This document shows, one piece after another, positions 42,590 through 51,205 of a stretch of 64,000 nucleotides of DNA. The first letter of the stretch is position 1; the number at the start of each line of letters is the position of its first letter. This DNA is from Edaphobacter aggregans DSM 19364 (GTDB lineage: Bacteria > Acidobacteriota > Terriglobia > Terriglobales > Acidobacteriaceae). A program made the translations under genes and the position numbers. The DNA is taken from the NCBI RefSeq assembly GCF_000745965.1, contig NZ_JQKI01000033.1, positions 1-64,000 of the forward strand, read 5' to 3'. Under the pieces are notes generated by a model. It worked only from the letters and a program-made list of their open reading frames with translations. It was not told the origin of the DNA and searched no databases.

Positions 42590-43447
42590 GTGGAGCTCGA
42601 AGTATTCGCTATCGTAGGAATAGAATACGTCGTATTCGCAGGACATCTTCGGAGCCATCGTTTGAATCTCGAATCTGCCTTCAAAAGTGCAAAGAGCAGC
42701 GTTGCTCCAACCATTCTTATGGTCGAAGAAACCGCTGCTTCGATCGACGAACACCCCACATTTTCGCCTCGGAAGAAGAGTTTCTTGTGCCGGAGTCTCC
42801 TTCGAGGAGGCCAAACCCTTGCTTCCGTTGATCTATTAGCGACCCACTACCGATATCAGGATATGTGGGTGCTCTGCCGGATCATCTGCGAACTCATGAT
42901 CAACTCCAGCTACTTGCAAGTTGCGCCTGAAAGTGAATTCCAGCGTTGGTCGAATTACGACATCTGGACTGACGAAAGATTAGTGTCCAATCTGGCATCA
43001 TCGGTGCCTGAATTCGAAGCGGAGCTGAATCAAAGAGAGCTGGAGTGGCAACGCGAACAGAGGTGCACGCTCGAAAAGAGCCAGTTATATAAAGGCTGTG
43101 GCAACAGTTGGAGTAAGAAAACCTTGGAACAACGTGCCAAGGTTGTAGACGATGTGCTCAAACTTGAGCGCGACACCTTTCAGCTTCTCTGTCGTCTGAC
43201 GGTGAAGATCGGAAATGGTTTTGTGCACGTATCACCTAAAGGAATCGGTCCTCAAAGAACTCCAATTGTGTCTCCACGGGAGCCTTCGCCTGCTGATATA
43301 CAAGCTGCAACCCAAGCGCTTTCTATGTCGGCTACTGCGGTTTATGCGGGCCTCAGTTTTACTCGGGCTCACGCTGGTCTTTCTGAGCATCTACTAGCGA
43401 ATCGTTTTGGCGACGCACTACGAGTAGCCTTCGGCGATTCAATATGA
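42590..43447 (+). CDS. DUF5677-like protein
   Basis: About 285 residues from a GTG at 42590 with GGAG nine bases upstream; ATG 42719 is an alternative. The helical core (LASVDLLATHYRYQDMWVLC, then RIICELMI) and the later GFVHVSPKG with AVYAGLSFTR match the pattern of DUF5677/DUF6988-type proteins, which are HEPN-like helical proteins. It is divergent from 41767-42528 and ends five bases from a convergent HEPN gene. Role unknown; context suggests conflict or defence. Confidence 0.5.
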   Translation: MELEVFAIVGIEYVVFAGHLRSHRLNLESAFKSAKSSVAPTILMVEETAASIDEHPTFSPRKKSFLCRSLLRGGQTLASVDLLATHYRYQDMWVLCRIICELMINSSYLQVAPESEFQRWSNYDIWTDERLVSNLASSVPEFEAELNQRELEWQREQRCTLEKSQLYKGCGNSWSKKTLEQRAKVVDDVLKLERDTFQLLCRLTVKIGNGFVHVSPKGIGPQRTPIVSPREPSPADIQAATQALSMSATAVYAGLSFTRAHAGLSEHLLANRFGDALRVAFGDSI

Positions 43448-43452
43448 AACCG

Positions 43453-44913
43453 TTACTTGAGGATGGGAAGCTCGATACCGGGAACAATGCCATCGCGCTT
43501 TGAATCCCTGTCTACTTCTTCTTGTTGCATCGAGAAAGCAAGGTACATAAGCGCGGAGCGAGCTAGTTTGAGAATGTATAGAGCATGGTTCTCGAAGTCA
43601 GCCAACGTCAAGGTCTCGACGACGCCCATTGGGTCATTTCCATTCATCTCGCGAAGGACGAGGCTACGATGCTCTAACAGATTTCGGAGGCGTTTGAGTT
43701 CAGCTGCCTGTGGCGCAATGGAATCCTGATCCGCGGGTTCCTCGCCAACAATGTCCAACGCCAACCAGTAAAGACCGCGCAGGGGCACATTTTTCTTTTG
43801 AAGGAATTCCGGTCGGAGATCACCTTTTTTGGTATGCCAGATGTTGCGGATGTCCACCCTTTTCGGGTCCATACCCAGCTTGTAATAGGCGTTAATGAAT
43901 CCGGCTATTTTGTCTAAAAGACTAAATGCTGTCCGAAAAGCGGTGCGCAATTTCTCAACCTGAATGCCGAACGCCGGATAGTCCAGGGTGTTAACAAGGG
44001 AAACGTCTTTGTCGGCGAAGTGTTTCCGCATCGGCTTGGTGCCTTCGTATAAAAACCAGCGCGCTCCCACATACTCCTGTTTCATCTGGTTGAACCATGC
44101 GATGAACTCCGGCGGATCACCCAAAGAAGCAGCATGAGACGGAAGATTCATGCGATCGGTAGCAGCGATTGGATGGGGACCAATCATTTGAAGCGGATTC
44201 AAAAAGAGATTGTGGTTCAATGACCAGCGTCGGTAGTGTTGCTCGTCTTTCGAGCGCCCCTGTGAAAACGAGTCCAATGAGTTTTTGGCAATCGTCTTCG
44301 CGGGATCGATCTTGCCTTCAATATGGACAGCGATCTTTGCGAAGTAGTCGGCGGCAGATGGATCACCGCTTTCCCAGGTAACGCCGGGTTCCAAGGCCGC
44401 CTTCAATCTTGCGTGAGCGTATGCCGCGATAAGCCGGACGTGTCCTCTATCGGGGACGGCGGGCAGCAAGGCGTGCATAGCACTGCCCCGATTGCCAAGG
44501 GCCATCGCAAACTGGGGAACACGCTCCAAGGCAGCGTCATAGAGTTCGATTGCCTCAAGTCCTCTTCCCAGCGAACTCAGGCTATTGGCCAAATTCGTCA
44601 AGATCGAAGCCTGCGATGTGGGTGCCAGACGGATGAAGCTTGGATGACTTGCTGCACGGCGCAGGTAAAGGATTTGTCGTTCTCGGTGCGGTTGACGCCA
44701 TTCCCAACTGCATGGATCAGAGAGGTCCTGTAAAGCCGCTTGAATATTGCTGCGAAAATACCAAATGTACGCCGCGTAGTCCGAGCCTTGATCCTCGCAA
44801 TACTCTGCCGCTTTCACATCCAACGCCTCAAGCTGGGTGCGATTTCGCGCATCCATCGCAGTGTTGATGTCGGCACCGAATCGTTCGAGGTCTTGATAGG
44901 TAAAGGATGACAT
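43453..44913 (-). CDS. LA2681-type HEPN protein with TPR-like N-terminus
   Basis: About 486 residues from the ATG at 44913. The N-terminal half (about 60-150) has TPR-like helices (ILTNLANSLSSLGRGLEAIE, LYDAALERVPQFAMALGNRG). The C-terminal half matches LA2681-type HEPN domains and has the RNase motif R-x4-H in LRNLLEHRSLV, flanked by helices rich in Asp/Glu. HEPN proteins of this sort are RNases in toxin or abortive-infection systems. The start is 25 bases from a copy of the dispersed repeat. It converges on the DUF5677-like gene with five bases between. Confidence 0.7.
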   Translation of the reverse strand: MSSFTYQDLERFGADINTAMDARNRTQLEALDVKAAEYCEDQGSDYAAYIWYFRSNIQAALQDLSDPCSWEWRQPHRERQILYLRRAASHPSFIRLAPTSQASILTNLANSLSSLGRGLEAIELYDAALERVPQFAMALGNRGSAMHALLPAVPDRGHVRLIAAYAHARLKAALEPGVTWESGDPSAADYFAKIAVHIEGKIDPAKTIAKNSLDSFSQGRSKDEQHYRRWSLNHNLFLNPLQMIGPHPIAATDRMNLPSHAASLGDPPEFIAWFNQMKQEYVGARWFLYEGTKPMRKHFADKDVSLVNTLDYPAFGIQVEKLRTAFRTAFSLLDKIAGFINAYYKLGMDPKRVDIRNIWHTKKGDLRPEFLQKKNVPLRGLYWLALDIVGEEPADQDSIAPQAAELKRLRNLLEHRSLVLREMNGNDPMGVVETLTLADFENHALYILKLARSALMYLAFSMQQEEVDRDSKRDGIVPGIELPILK

Positions 44914-44937
44914 CTCGGTCGTTCCTTCCATTCTAGT

Positions 44938-45003
44938 GGGGAGGAGGGTTCCTCCCCTGTCTCCAGCCGCATAGCGTCTTCCGCCACCCCCCTCAGCGGG
45001 GAG
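44938..45003 (+). repeat. Dispersed cargo repeat, copy 3
   Basis: GGGGAGGAGGGTTCCTCCCC, then GCGTCTTCCGCC and CTCAGCGGGG, in the same order and orientation as copies 1 and 2. It lies 25 bases upstream of the HEPN gene. Confidence 0.5.
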
Positions 45004-45301
45004 GTCCACCCTCCCCGCAACGCCCCACCGCGACGAACAACAACAAAAGCCTGCTAAGGGGAGCTTCGCCCCTCGCGCCCGCAAGGAGTCTCCCCAGGCT
45101 TCCGCCGCTGCGCTCTGTGCAGCCCTCCGCTGCGCTTCGCCCTTTCCACTTGCCGCTACCGCTCACGTTCCAAGGGTGGGTGATCCCCCTCTCCTTGCAG
45201 TTGCTACCCCCCACCTTCGCCAGGAGGCGTTCGGCATGTACATGCCGCGTTTCAACGCAGACGTGCAACAGCAACAGCAACCGCGAGGGAGGAAGCAAGC
45301 G
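45004..45301. other. GC-rich leader region before ardC
   Basis: About 300 bases with no clear gene, rich in short inverted repeats (GGGGAG...CTCCCC near 45057-45095, GGGTGGG...CCCCCACC near 45174-45213). An AGGAGG site at 45221-45226 precedes an alternative ardC start at 45236. Confidence 0.4.
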
Positions 45302-46255
45302 ATGAAGAAGCCAAGCACCAGCAGCAGACCGAACATCTACCAGACCGTTACCGACCGCATTCTCTCCAGCCTCAAGGCTGGCGTCATTCCGTGGGAAAAA
45401 CCGTGGAAGGCTCCACGCGTCGCAGGCGGGCCGTTCCCGCGCAACTTTCACACCGGCAAACCTTACCGGGGCATCAATGTTCTCTTGCTTTGGTCTAGTC
45501 AGTACAGTTCTCCATTCTGGCTTACGTTCAGACAGGCGCAGGAGCTAAAGGGCAGCGTTCGCAAAGGGGAACGGGGAACCCCGATTGTCTTCTTCAAGCA
45601 GCTTCCCGAACACGCAAGGAAAGGCGACGAAAGCACCGGCGAAGACGAGCGCGTCCCCTTCGTTCTCTGCCACTACACCGTCTTCAATGTGGAGCAGTGC
45701 GACGGCCTCACTCTGCCTGAGATCGAGCAGCCCACGAACGCGCCAGAGATCGACGAGGACGAAATCTGCGAAAGCATCGTGAGCGGATGGGAGAACCGTC
45801 CCGCGCTGCATCTGACCAGCACCACCGAGTACCGGGCTTACTACCGGCCCAGCACGGATTCCGTTCACATGCCCGCCCGTTGCCGCTTTGTGGATGCACC
45901 CCACTATTACAGCACCCTGTTTCACGAACTGGTCCACAGCACAGGGCACGAAAACCGTCTCAATCGCACCTTTGGCGACCACTTCGGAGATGAGCTTTAC
46001 AGCAAGGAGGAACTGGTAGCCGAGATGGGAGCAGTCTTTCTCTGCGCAATCGCGGGCATCGCCAACGAGCATACCGACCGCAACACAACCGCATACATCC
46101 AGAACTGGATTGCCAAGCTGGAAGCGGATAACCGGCTTGTCATTCATGCTGCCGCCAACGCACAACGAGCGGCGGATTGTATTCTCGGCGACACCTTCGA
46201 GGTAACGACTGAGACGACAGAACATGCCACCGACGCATTCGCGGAGGTGGCGTAA
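45302..46255 (+). CDS. ardC: ArdC-type antirestriction protein
   Basis: About 317 residues from ATG 45302, chosen because the family begins 10-15 residues before IYQTVTDRIL; ATG 45236 with AGGAGG is a credible alternative. The N-terminal ssDNA-binding domain has VIPWEKPW. The C-terminal metallopeptidase has HELVHSTGHENRL (HExxH) and EELVAEMGA with the third ligand. ArdC protects incoming single-stranded DNA from the recipient's restriction enzymes. It overlaps the next gene by one base (TAATG). Confidence 0.88.
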   Translation: MKKPSTSSRPNIYQTVTDRILSSLKAGVIPWEKPWKAPRVAGGPFPRNFHTGKPYRGINVLLLWSSQYSSPFWLTFRQAQELKGSVRKGERGTPIVFFKQLPEHARKGDESTGEDERVPFVLCHYTVFNVEQCDGLTLPEIEQPTNAPEIDEDEICESIVSGWENRPALHLTSTTEYRAYYRPSTDSVHMPARCRFVDAPHYYSTLFHELVHSTGHENRLNRTFGDHFGDELYSKEELVAEMGAVFLCAIAGIANEHTDRNTTAYIQNWIAKLEADNRLVIHAAANAQRAADCILGDTFEVTTETTEHATDAFAEVA

Positions 46256-46674
46256 TGAAGACCATTCTTCGCATCCTTGAGCAGGCCGGAGGCTACCGGC
46301 CCACGCTCTACCTCAAGATAGAAAACCCGCCCTATATGGCGCTGGTGATCGAGGCTACACCGGAGCCGGGGCCGATTGGATTGACTGCTATTTCCATAGC
46401 CCACTACGGCGAACAGATCGGCAACCTCATGCGCGACCCGGAGATGTGTTTCGAGTTGAGCAAGCCGCCGCTGTGCAGCTTGGAACTTGTGGCGTACTAC
46501 TGGCGCAACGACTACATGGGTGTGGAGCAGTATTCCCGCTATATCGATGGAGCAAATTACGTCTTCGTTCCCAACCTCTACGAACAACACCAGAAGTTCG
46601 CTGCCTTGTGGGACAGAAACCTCCGCGCCCAGGGCTTTTTGGAAGCGTTCACGGACAAGTGCGTTCGTGGCTAG
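46255..46674 (+). CDS. DUF6908-type plasmid protein
   Basis: A 139-residue soluble protein coupled to ardC. The pattern MKTILRILEQAGGYRPTLYL, then ENPPYMALVIE and RNDYMGVEQ matches a small family I know only from acidobacterial and other plasmids or ICEs beside ArdC and ParB-like genes (DUF6908). Function is unknown. Probably one operon with ardC and the ParB-like gene. Confidence 0.6.
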   Translation: MKTILRILEQAGGYRPTLYLKIENPPYMALVIEATPEPGPIGLTAISIAHYGEQIGNLMRDPEMCFELSKPPLCSLELVAYYWRNDYMGVEQYSRYIDGANYVFVPNLYEQHQKFAALWDRNLRAQGFLEAFTDKCVRG

Positions 46675-46758
46675 TCCGCTCCACCTGTGGAGCGGATATG
46701 GCCAGCGTGTCTCCGCTCCGCTTTCTTTCACCTTCAACCGCTCGAAAGGAGCCTTGTC

Positions 46759-48375
46759 ATGTCGAAAGCCGTTACCGCCATCAGCGAATACCGTAACCTG
46801 CCACTGGCACAGTTGCAGGAGTCACCCACCAATCCACGCCGCCGTTTCGATGAGCACAGCCTGAACGAACTGGCGTTGAGCTTCAAAGCGCAGGGCGTTT
46901 TACAGCCCTTGCTTGTCCGCGCCATCGACACCCACCTGTATGAGATCGTCGCGGGAGCACGGCGTTACCGTGCCGCGAAGCTGGCCGCATTGGATCAGGT
47001 TCCTGTGCGGGTCGTCTCCCTCTCCGATGCCGCCTGTGTCGAAGCTCAACTGGTCGAGAACATCCAGAGGGAAGGGGTGCATCCACTTGAGGAAGCATTC
47101 GCCTTTCATGCCTTGCTGCATACCGAGGGTTTGCAGTACGACATCAACAGTCTCGCGGTAAAGGCGGCCAAGAGTCCGTCTTTCATCGCAACTCGATTGA
47201 AGCTGGTAGAGCTTTTGCCCTCTATTGCAGACGCATTTCTGGCCGATCAGATCGGCGTCGGTCATGCGCTCGAAATCGCCAAGTTGCCACAGGATCAGCA
47301 GCAGAAAGCATTTGACGCTGCTTTTCGCATGGTCTGGAATGGCGCAATACAGTCTCGCGTCATCCTCCCGCTACGCGACTTCACCGCATGGATTGAGCAG
47401 AACATCTTGCTCTCGCTCGATTCCGTGCCCTTCGATAAGGCCGATGCAACGCTTGTGCCGGAGGCGGGAAGCTGCGTAGAGTGCCCCAAGAGGACAGGCT
47501 TCAACACGCTACTCTTCGGAGAGATGAGCCACCGCGACCAATGCACGGACGCGGCCTGCCTGAATAATAAGGTGGGCCGCTATGTGGCGGGGCAACTTGA
47601 GGCAAAACCCAAGCTGGTACAGATCAGCACCGCTCATGGTGGGCGTGTTGAAGGTTCTGTATTGCCACGAAGCCGCTACATCGCATTGCATTTCGCCAAG
47701 TCGAAGGGCAAGCAACCCCTGTCTCCCAATGAGAAACCATGCAAACACATGGCAGAGGCTATCGTGGTGGAGGGATTGGAGCGCGGCCACACCGCCAAAG
47801 TCTGCACAGAGCCGAGTTGTACAGTTCACTTCCCAGGCCGAAACATTAAGGCAACGAATGAGGCGCAACTGGCGAGAGAGCGGGAGCAGCGCCGCAAGGA
47901 GCTTGAGAAACGCAAACTCGAAAGCACCGTGCGGCATCGCATCCTCGCCGAAGTGCTCAGGAAGGTAGGTGCACCGCTTGATCGTGCCGACCTTGTTCTT
48001 ATCGCCAATGCCATGCTCGAAAAGACGGAGCCGTTACGCCGGGAGGCACTGGCGCGGCGACACAAGATGGTGGACGGCTCCAGCAGCGAAGTGACCTATC
48101 CGCAGGTACAGAAGGGACTCCAGCGGCTCGTGCGGCAGTTGGATGAATCCGGCCTGTCGAAGCTGATCGTCGAGATGGTCTTGCTTGGCAGCGTGGACTC
48201 GGCCTCGCAGGATGAAACCGATGTGCTCACTGCGACCGCCAAGCGGCATCGCGTGGATGTGGCAAAGGTGCGTACCACTGTCGAAGCGGAGGTTTCCGCC
48301 AAGCAAACGAAAGCAGCGGCGAAGCAGAAGAAAGCCGCTTCCACAAAAGCAGCGAAGCCCGCGAAAGCGGCATAA
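46759..48375 (+). CDS. ParB/RepB/Spo0J-family protein
   Basis: About 538 residues from the ATG at 46759. The N-terminal ParB/Srx CTPase domain has ESPTNPRRRF, ALSFKAQGVLQPLLVR, IVAGARRYRAAK and VENIQREGVHPLEEA (residues 20-125). A KorB-like HTH follows, then a Cys-containing segment (CVECPKR, CTDAAC) and a long Lys/Ala-rich tail (about 505-538) typical of non-specific DNA binding. No ParA is present in the window, so it may act in regulation or DNA protection and not in partition. A strong terminator follows. Confidence 0.85.
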   Translation: MSKAVTAISEYRNLPLAQLQESPTNPRRRFDEHSLNELALSFKAQGVLQPLLVRAIDTHLYEIVAGARRYRAAKLAALDQVPVRVVSLSDAACVEAQLVENIQREGVHPLEEAFAFHALLHTEGLQYDINSLAVKAAKSPSFIATRLKLVELLPSIADAFLADQIGVGHALEIAKLPQDQQQKAFDAAFRMVWNGAIQSRVILPLRDFTAWIEQNILLSLDSVPFDKADATLVPEAGSCVECPKRTGFNTLLFGEMSHRDQCTDAACLNNKVGRYVAGQLEAKPKLVQISTAHGGRVEGSVLPRSRYIALHFAKSKGKQPLSPNEKPCKHMAEAIVVEGLERGHTAKVCTEPSCTVHFPGRNIKATNEAQLAREREQRRKELEKRKLESTVRHRILAEVLRKVGAPLDRADLVLIANAMLEKTEPLRREALARRHKMVDGSSSEVTYPQVQKGLQRLVRQLDESGLSKLIVEMVLLGSVDSASQDETDVLTATAKRHRVDVAKVRTTVEAEVSAKQTKAAAKQKKAASTKAAKPAKAA

Positions 48376-48392
48376 ACACTGTGTCTCTGGAT

Positions 48393-48422
48393 AGGCGTCC
48401 GGCATGGCCGGACGCCTTTTTT
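48393..48422 (+). terminator. Rho-independent terminator after the ParB-like gene
   Basis: A perfect 11-bp stem (48393-48403 with 48407-48417, AGGCGTCCGGC) and a 3-base loop are followed by a T-run to 48422. It ends the ardC-DUF6908-parB operon. Confidence 0.85.
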
Positions 48423-48604
48423 CGCCCGTCTTCCCATCCCTAAGCGTGCCGGCGCCGTGCGCCGGGGCTTCTCCTACCCGCCCGACAGGCAATTATGATT
48501 TATCAGCGTCTTGGTGTCTTGGATAGCTGATTGTGAAACGTACTGCATTCTCGATAAGACAAGGGAGGAAGTCTCCTCTCCCGCTCCGTGACTTCTCTCG
48601 GGAA
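48423..48604 (+). repeat. Spacer with partial dispersed repeat (copy 4)
   Basis: The spacer between the element cargo and the esterase gene. Bases 48563-48600 (GGGAGGAAGTCTCCTCTCCC and following) resemble the start of the dispersed cargo repeat, but the CAGCGGG end is missing. This may mark the right limit of the mobile cargo. Confidence 0.35.
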
Positions 48605-49975
48605 CTACTTGCCTTGGAACAGCAGTGGCGCAAAATGAATCAGGTTGTCGTGCCACACCATCCAGGTGTGTGCTCCTGTGATCTGCACAGCGGTCACTGG
48701 GAATTTCTTCTCCGCAAGCAGGGCAATAAGTTGGCGGTTCGTCTCAAATAAAGCGTCATCGGAGCCACAGGAGATCCAGAGCAACCGGAATTGTGTTTGC
48801 TTCAGATTCATCGGTAGGGGATGGGTCGAGTGGAGCATATCACCTGCGCTGAAGCTCCCAACCCACGCAAAGAGTTGCGGGTTATGGAAGGAGATATTCA
48901 AACTTTCCATAGCCCCGAGCGAGAGCCCGGCAATCGCACGGTCATTGCGATTCTTCGAAACCCGATACTCAGATTCCACCTCAGGAAGCACTTCGGCCAG
49001 CAACGTTTGCGAAACAATGTCCACACTCCCATAACCAAGTGGCATCACCAGGATCATTGATTTTGCTTTGCCCTGCGCAATGAGGTTATCCAGAATGAAG
49101 TTCGCTCCACCTGGTACTGTCCAGTCGGCAGCGGTTTGGGCATAACCATGTAGGAGGTAGAGGACCGGATATGTGCGGCTGCCTTTAGGGTCGTAACCAG
49201 GCGGCGTGTAGACGTAGTAATCGCGTTGCTCTCCCGGCAGGCCGCTTGCAATGCTTGATTTGTAGAAATGATGATGCAACTCACCATGAGGCACATCGGT
49301 AGCCTCCCAGAGCTGCGGGACAGAACCAGGCACCACTACATCACTGTTGAGATAGGCGTAGTTTGGGACGACGAACCCATTCAACGGATCGAGCTGTGTC
49401 TGGCCGTCCACGATAAACCAGTACCAATTCTGTCCTGTGTCGTGTGTCAGGGGAACGAGTGGTCCTCCAGTCCGGGGTATGACGGCAATCTGAGTGTTTA
49501 CTCCATCGGCAACTTCAATGGCGAGGAATTTGCCATCATGTGACCAGGCGGGGAAACCTTTAATGTGCTCTTGAAAGGTTAGCTGCCTGGTTTGACCATC
49601 GGATAAAGAGAGCGTCCATACATTCACTTGCCCGTTGTCAGTTCGGTGATATGCAGCGAGTTGTCCATCCGGAGACAATTGGATTGCACTCATTCTCTCG
49701 TTCGTATGGAAGACATCCTCTAGTCCTCTGGTGCGGGCATTCCATCGCCATAAGTGTGCCTGAAAGGCAATCATCGAGCTGTCGGAAGAGAAGACAGGGC
49801 GTGTTTTGCGTAGCCGAGTATCATGCGTAAGAGCAAGTGGAGTTCCTGATTGCCCATTTGCTGAGAGGTGGACAGAATAGAGATTGTCCTGTGTATTCAC
49901 GACGCTAAAGGCCAGATTCGGTCCCGAACTTGTTAAGTAGTGGATAGTGCCCAAACCGGCGCTATAGACCCTCAC
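48605..49975 (-). CDS. Beta-propeller/esterase chimera, probably a deletion fusion
   Basis: A 456-residue frame that stays open upstream to about 50085. The N-terminal part (to about residue 215) has TolB/PD40 propeller repeats (LSPDGQLAAY, WSHDGKFLAIEV). The C-terminal part is an enterochelin-esterase-like (FES/EsteraseD) domain: YTPPGYDPKG, YLLHGY, nucleophile Ser in GLSLGAMES, Asp in CGSDD and His in GAHTW. The join (DTGQNW to YWFIVDGQ) cuts a propeller repeat and lies where the esterase N-terminal region would start, without a signal peptide. It is likely a chimera of two genes. The catalytic triad is intact, but a proper start is uncertain. Confidence 0.65.
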   Translation of the reverse strand: MRVYSAGLGTIHYLTSSGPNLAFSVVNTQDNLYSVHLSANGQSGTPLALTHDTRLRKTRPVFSSDSSMIAFQAHLWRWNARTRGLEDVFHTNERMSAIQLSPDGQLAAYHRTDNGQVNVWTLSLSDGQTRQLTFQEHIKGFPAWSHDGKFLAIEVADGVNTQIAVIPRTGGPLVPLTHDTGQNWYWFIVDGQTQLDPLNGFVVPNYAYLNSDVVVPGSVPQLWEATDVPHGELHHHFYKSSIASGLPGEQRDYYVYTPPGYDPKGSRTYPVLYLLHGYAQTAADWTVPGGANFILDNLIAQGKAKSMILVMPLGYGSVDIVSQTLLAEVLPEVESEYRVSKNRNDRAIAGLSLGAMESLNISFHNPQLFAWVGSFSAGDMLHSTHPLPMNLKQTQFRLLWISCGSDDALFETNRQLIALLAEKKFPVTAVQITGAHTWMVWHDNLIHFAPLLFQGK

Positions 49976-50046
49976 TGCCGTTCCCGCCGCCGATCCGCTC
50001 TGATTGACCGGAACTTCCCAAATGCTTGATCCCTCCGCGTCCAGGC

Positions 50047-50313
50047 TCAGGAAGTAAATTTTCTGACCGTCGATTCGCCCGAAACGCTCAAGTGTGCTTT
50101 GACCACAATCTCAGATGCTTCGACCTGGCTCAGGTCGACCGCAAGAGGAAGCGGTTCGGTTCCCGCCGCCTTGACCGCAGCGGCGACTTCGTCGAGCGCC
50201 TCTGCATTCCGAGCGGCGAGTACAACCGCAGAGGAGTCGCGGGCCAAACAGATAGCGGTGGAACGTCCGATACCCTGGCTGGCTCCAGTCACGATCTCAA
50301 CAGAATTCTTCAC
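50047..50313 (-). pseudogene. N-terminal fragment of a short-chain dehydrogenase (SDR)
   Basis: An 88-residue frame with the Rossmann start VTGASQGIGRSTAICLA and VVLAARNAEALDEVAA. It ends at about residue 80 where the propeller sequence begins. The catalytic Ser/Tyr/Lys part is missing, so it cannot be a working dehydrogenase. The break at about 50085 is the same point where the propeller-esterase frame begins. Confidence 0.75.
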
Positions 50314-50452
50314 AATGTTCCTCCATGATTGTTAGGCGTACAGACGGCAAACACCACATCGGAGAATGTTGCCAGACGTTCTGGCGTGGTCTTCTTGTTC
50401 GACATGGCTCCTCCCGATTGCGCTTGATAGTTTCAAGACTTCACATCCCGTC

Positions 50453-51151
50453 TTAAGAGAGCGTCGCCTTGGCCGCTTCAAGGATGATGTCTACAACCTT
50501 GTCCGGCGCCGTGAGCAACGGAGTGTGATCGACTGCGAAAGACCTCACTGTCGCATTCATACGGTCTGCCATGAAGCGCTGCGTTTTTGGATTGATCATT
50601 CGGTCCTCTTCTGCAAGCAGGTACCATGTTGGCTTTGACTTCCAGGTCGTTGCTGGTGCTGGTTCCTGAATGCTCTTAACTGAGATCGGACGCTGCACAG
50701 CTTTTGATAGCGCAATCTGCTCGTCGGTGGCGTTCTGGGCGAAGGCGTTTGCGAACCCTTCGTCTGGCATCCAGATAAAGCCGTCTGGATCCGGCGCGAG
50801 TTGCGGCGCCTGTGGATGAGTCTCATCTTTGTAAAAGACCTGGGCAACCGTCTCTCCTTCGTCCGGCGCCAACGCTGCGACATAAACCAAAGCCTTCACG
50901 CGCTCGTCATGAGCGGTGGCGATGACTGCGCCCGCATACGCGTGCCCGGCAACGATCACCGGGCCTTGAGTTCGTGCGATCGTGCGCTTCAGAGCGGCTG
51001 CGTCGTCGCTCAGGGATGTAAGGGGAATTGGCGCGGCAATCACGTTCAAGCCGCGATCCTCGAGCGGGCGTATGATTGCCTGCCAGCTCGAACCATCAGC
51101 CCACGCTCCGTGGACCACCACTACTGTAGCGTTCTCTGAAAACTTCATCAT
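50453..51151 (-). CDS. Alpha/beta hydrolase with Ala in place of the nucleophile Ser
   Basis: A 232-residue protein of the small EstC/pyrethroid-hydrolase-like type: VVVHGAWADGSSW (oxyanion loop), a cap region, AEEDRMINP with the acid region and DHTPLLTAPDKV with the His. The nucleophile elbow reads GHAYAG where active members have GHSxGG, so the Ser is replaced by Ala. It is either inactive as a hydrolase or uses another mechanism; a single-base error is possible. AAAGGA lies before the start. Confidence 0.8.
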   Translation of the reverse strand: MMKFSENATVVVVHGAWADGSSWQAIIRPLEDRGLNVIAAPIPLTSLSDDAAALKRTIARTQGPVIVAGHAYAGAVIATAHDERVKALVYVAALAPDEGETVAQVFYKDETHPQAPQLAPDPDGFIWMPDEGFANAFAQNATDEQIALSKAVQRPISVKSIQEPAPATTWKSKPTWYLLAEEDRMINPKTQRFMADRMNATVRSFAVDHTPLLTAPDKVVDIILEAAKATLS

Positions 51152-51205
51152 GCTCGTCCTTTCGGATAGTTCAAAGTGAAGATACGAAGAGAATGGTCTC
51201 TGCCG

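Noticed and set aside
42518-42814. Minus-strand 98-residue frame between the Asn/Gly-repeat gene and the DUF5677-like gene
   Set aside because: It overlaps the start of the plus-strand DUF5677-like gene for most of its length and shows no family. It could be a coupled leader gene, but the evidence is too thin.
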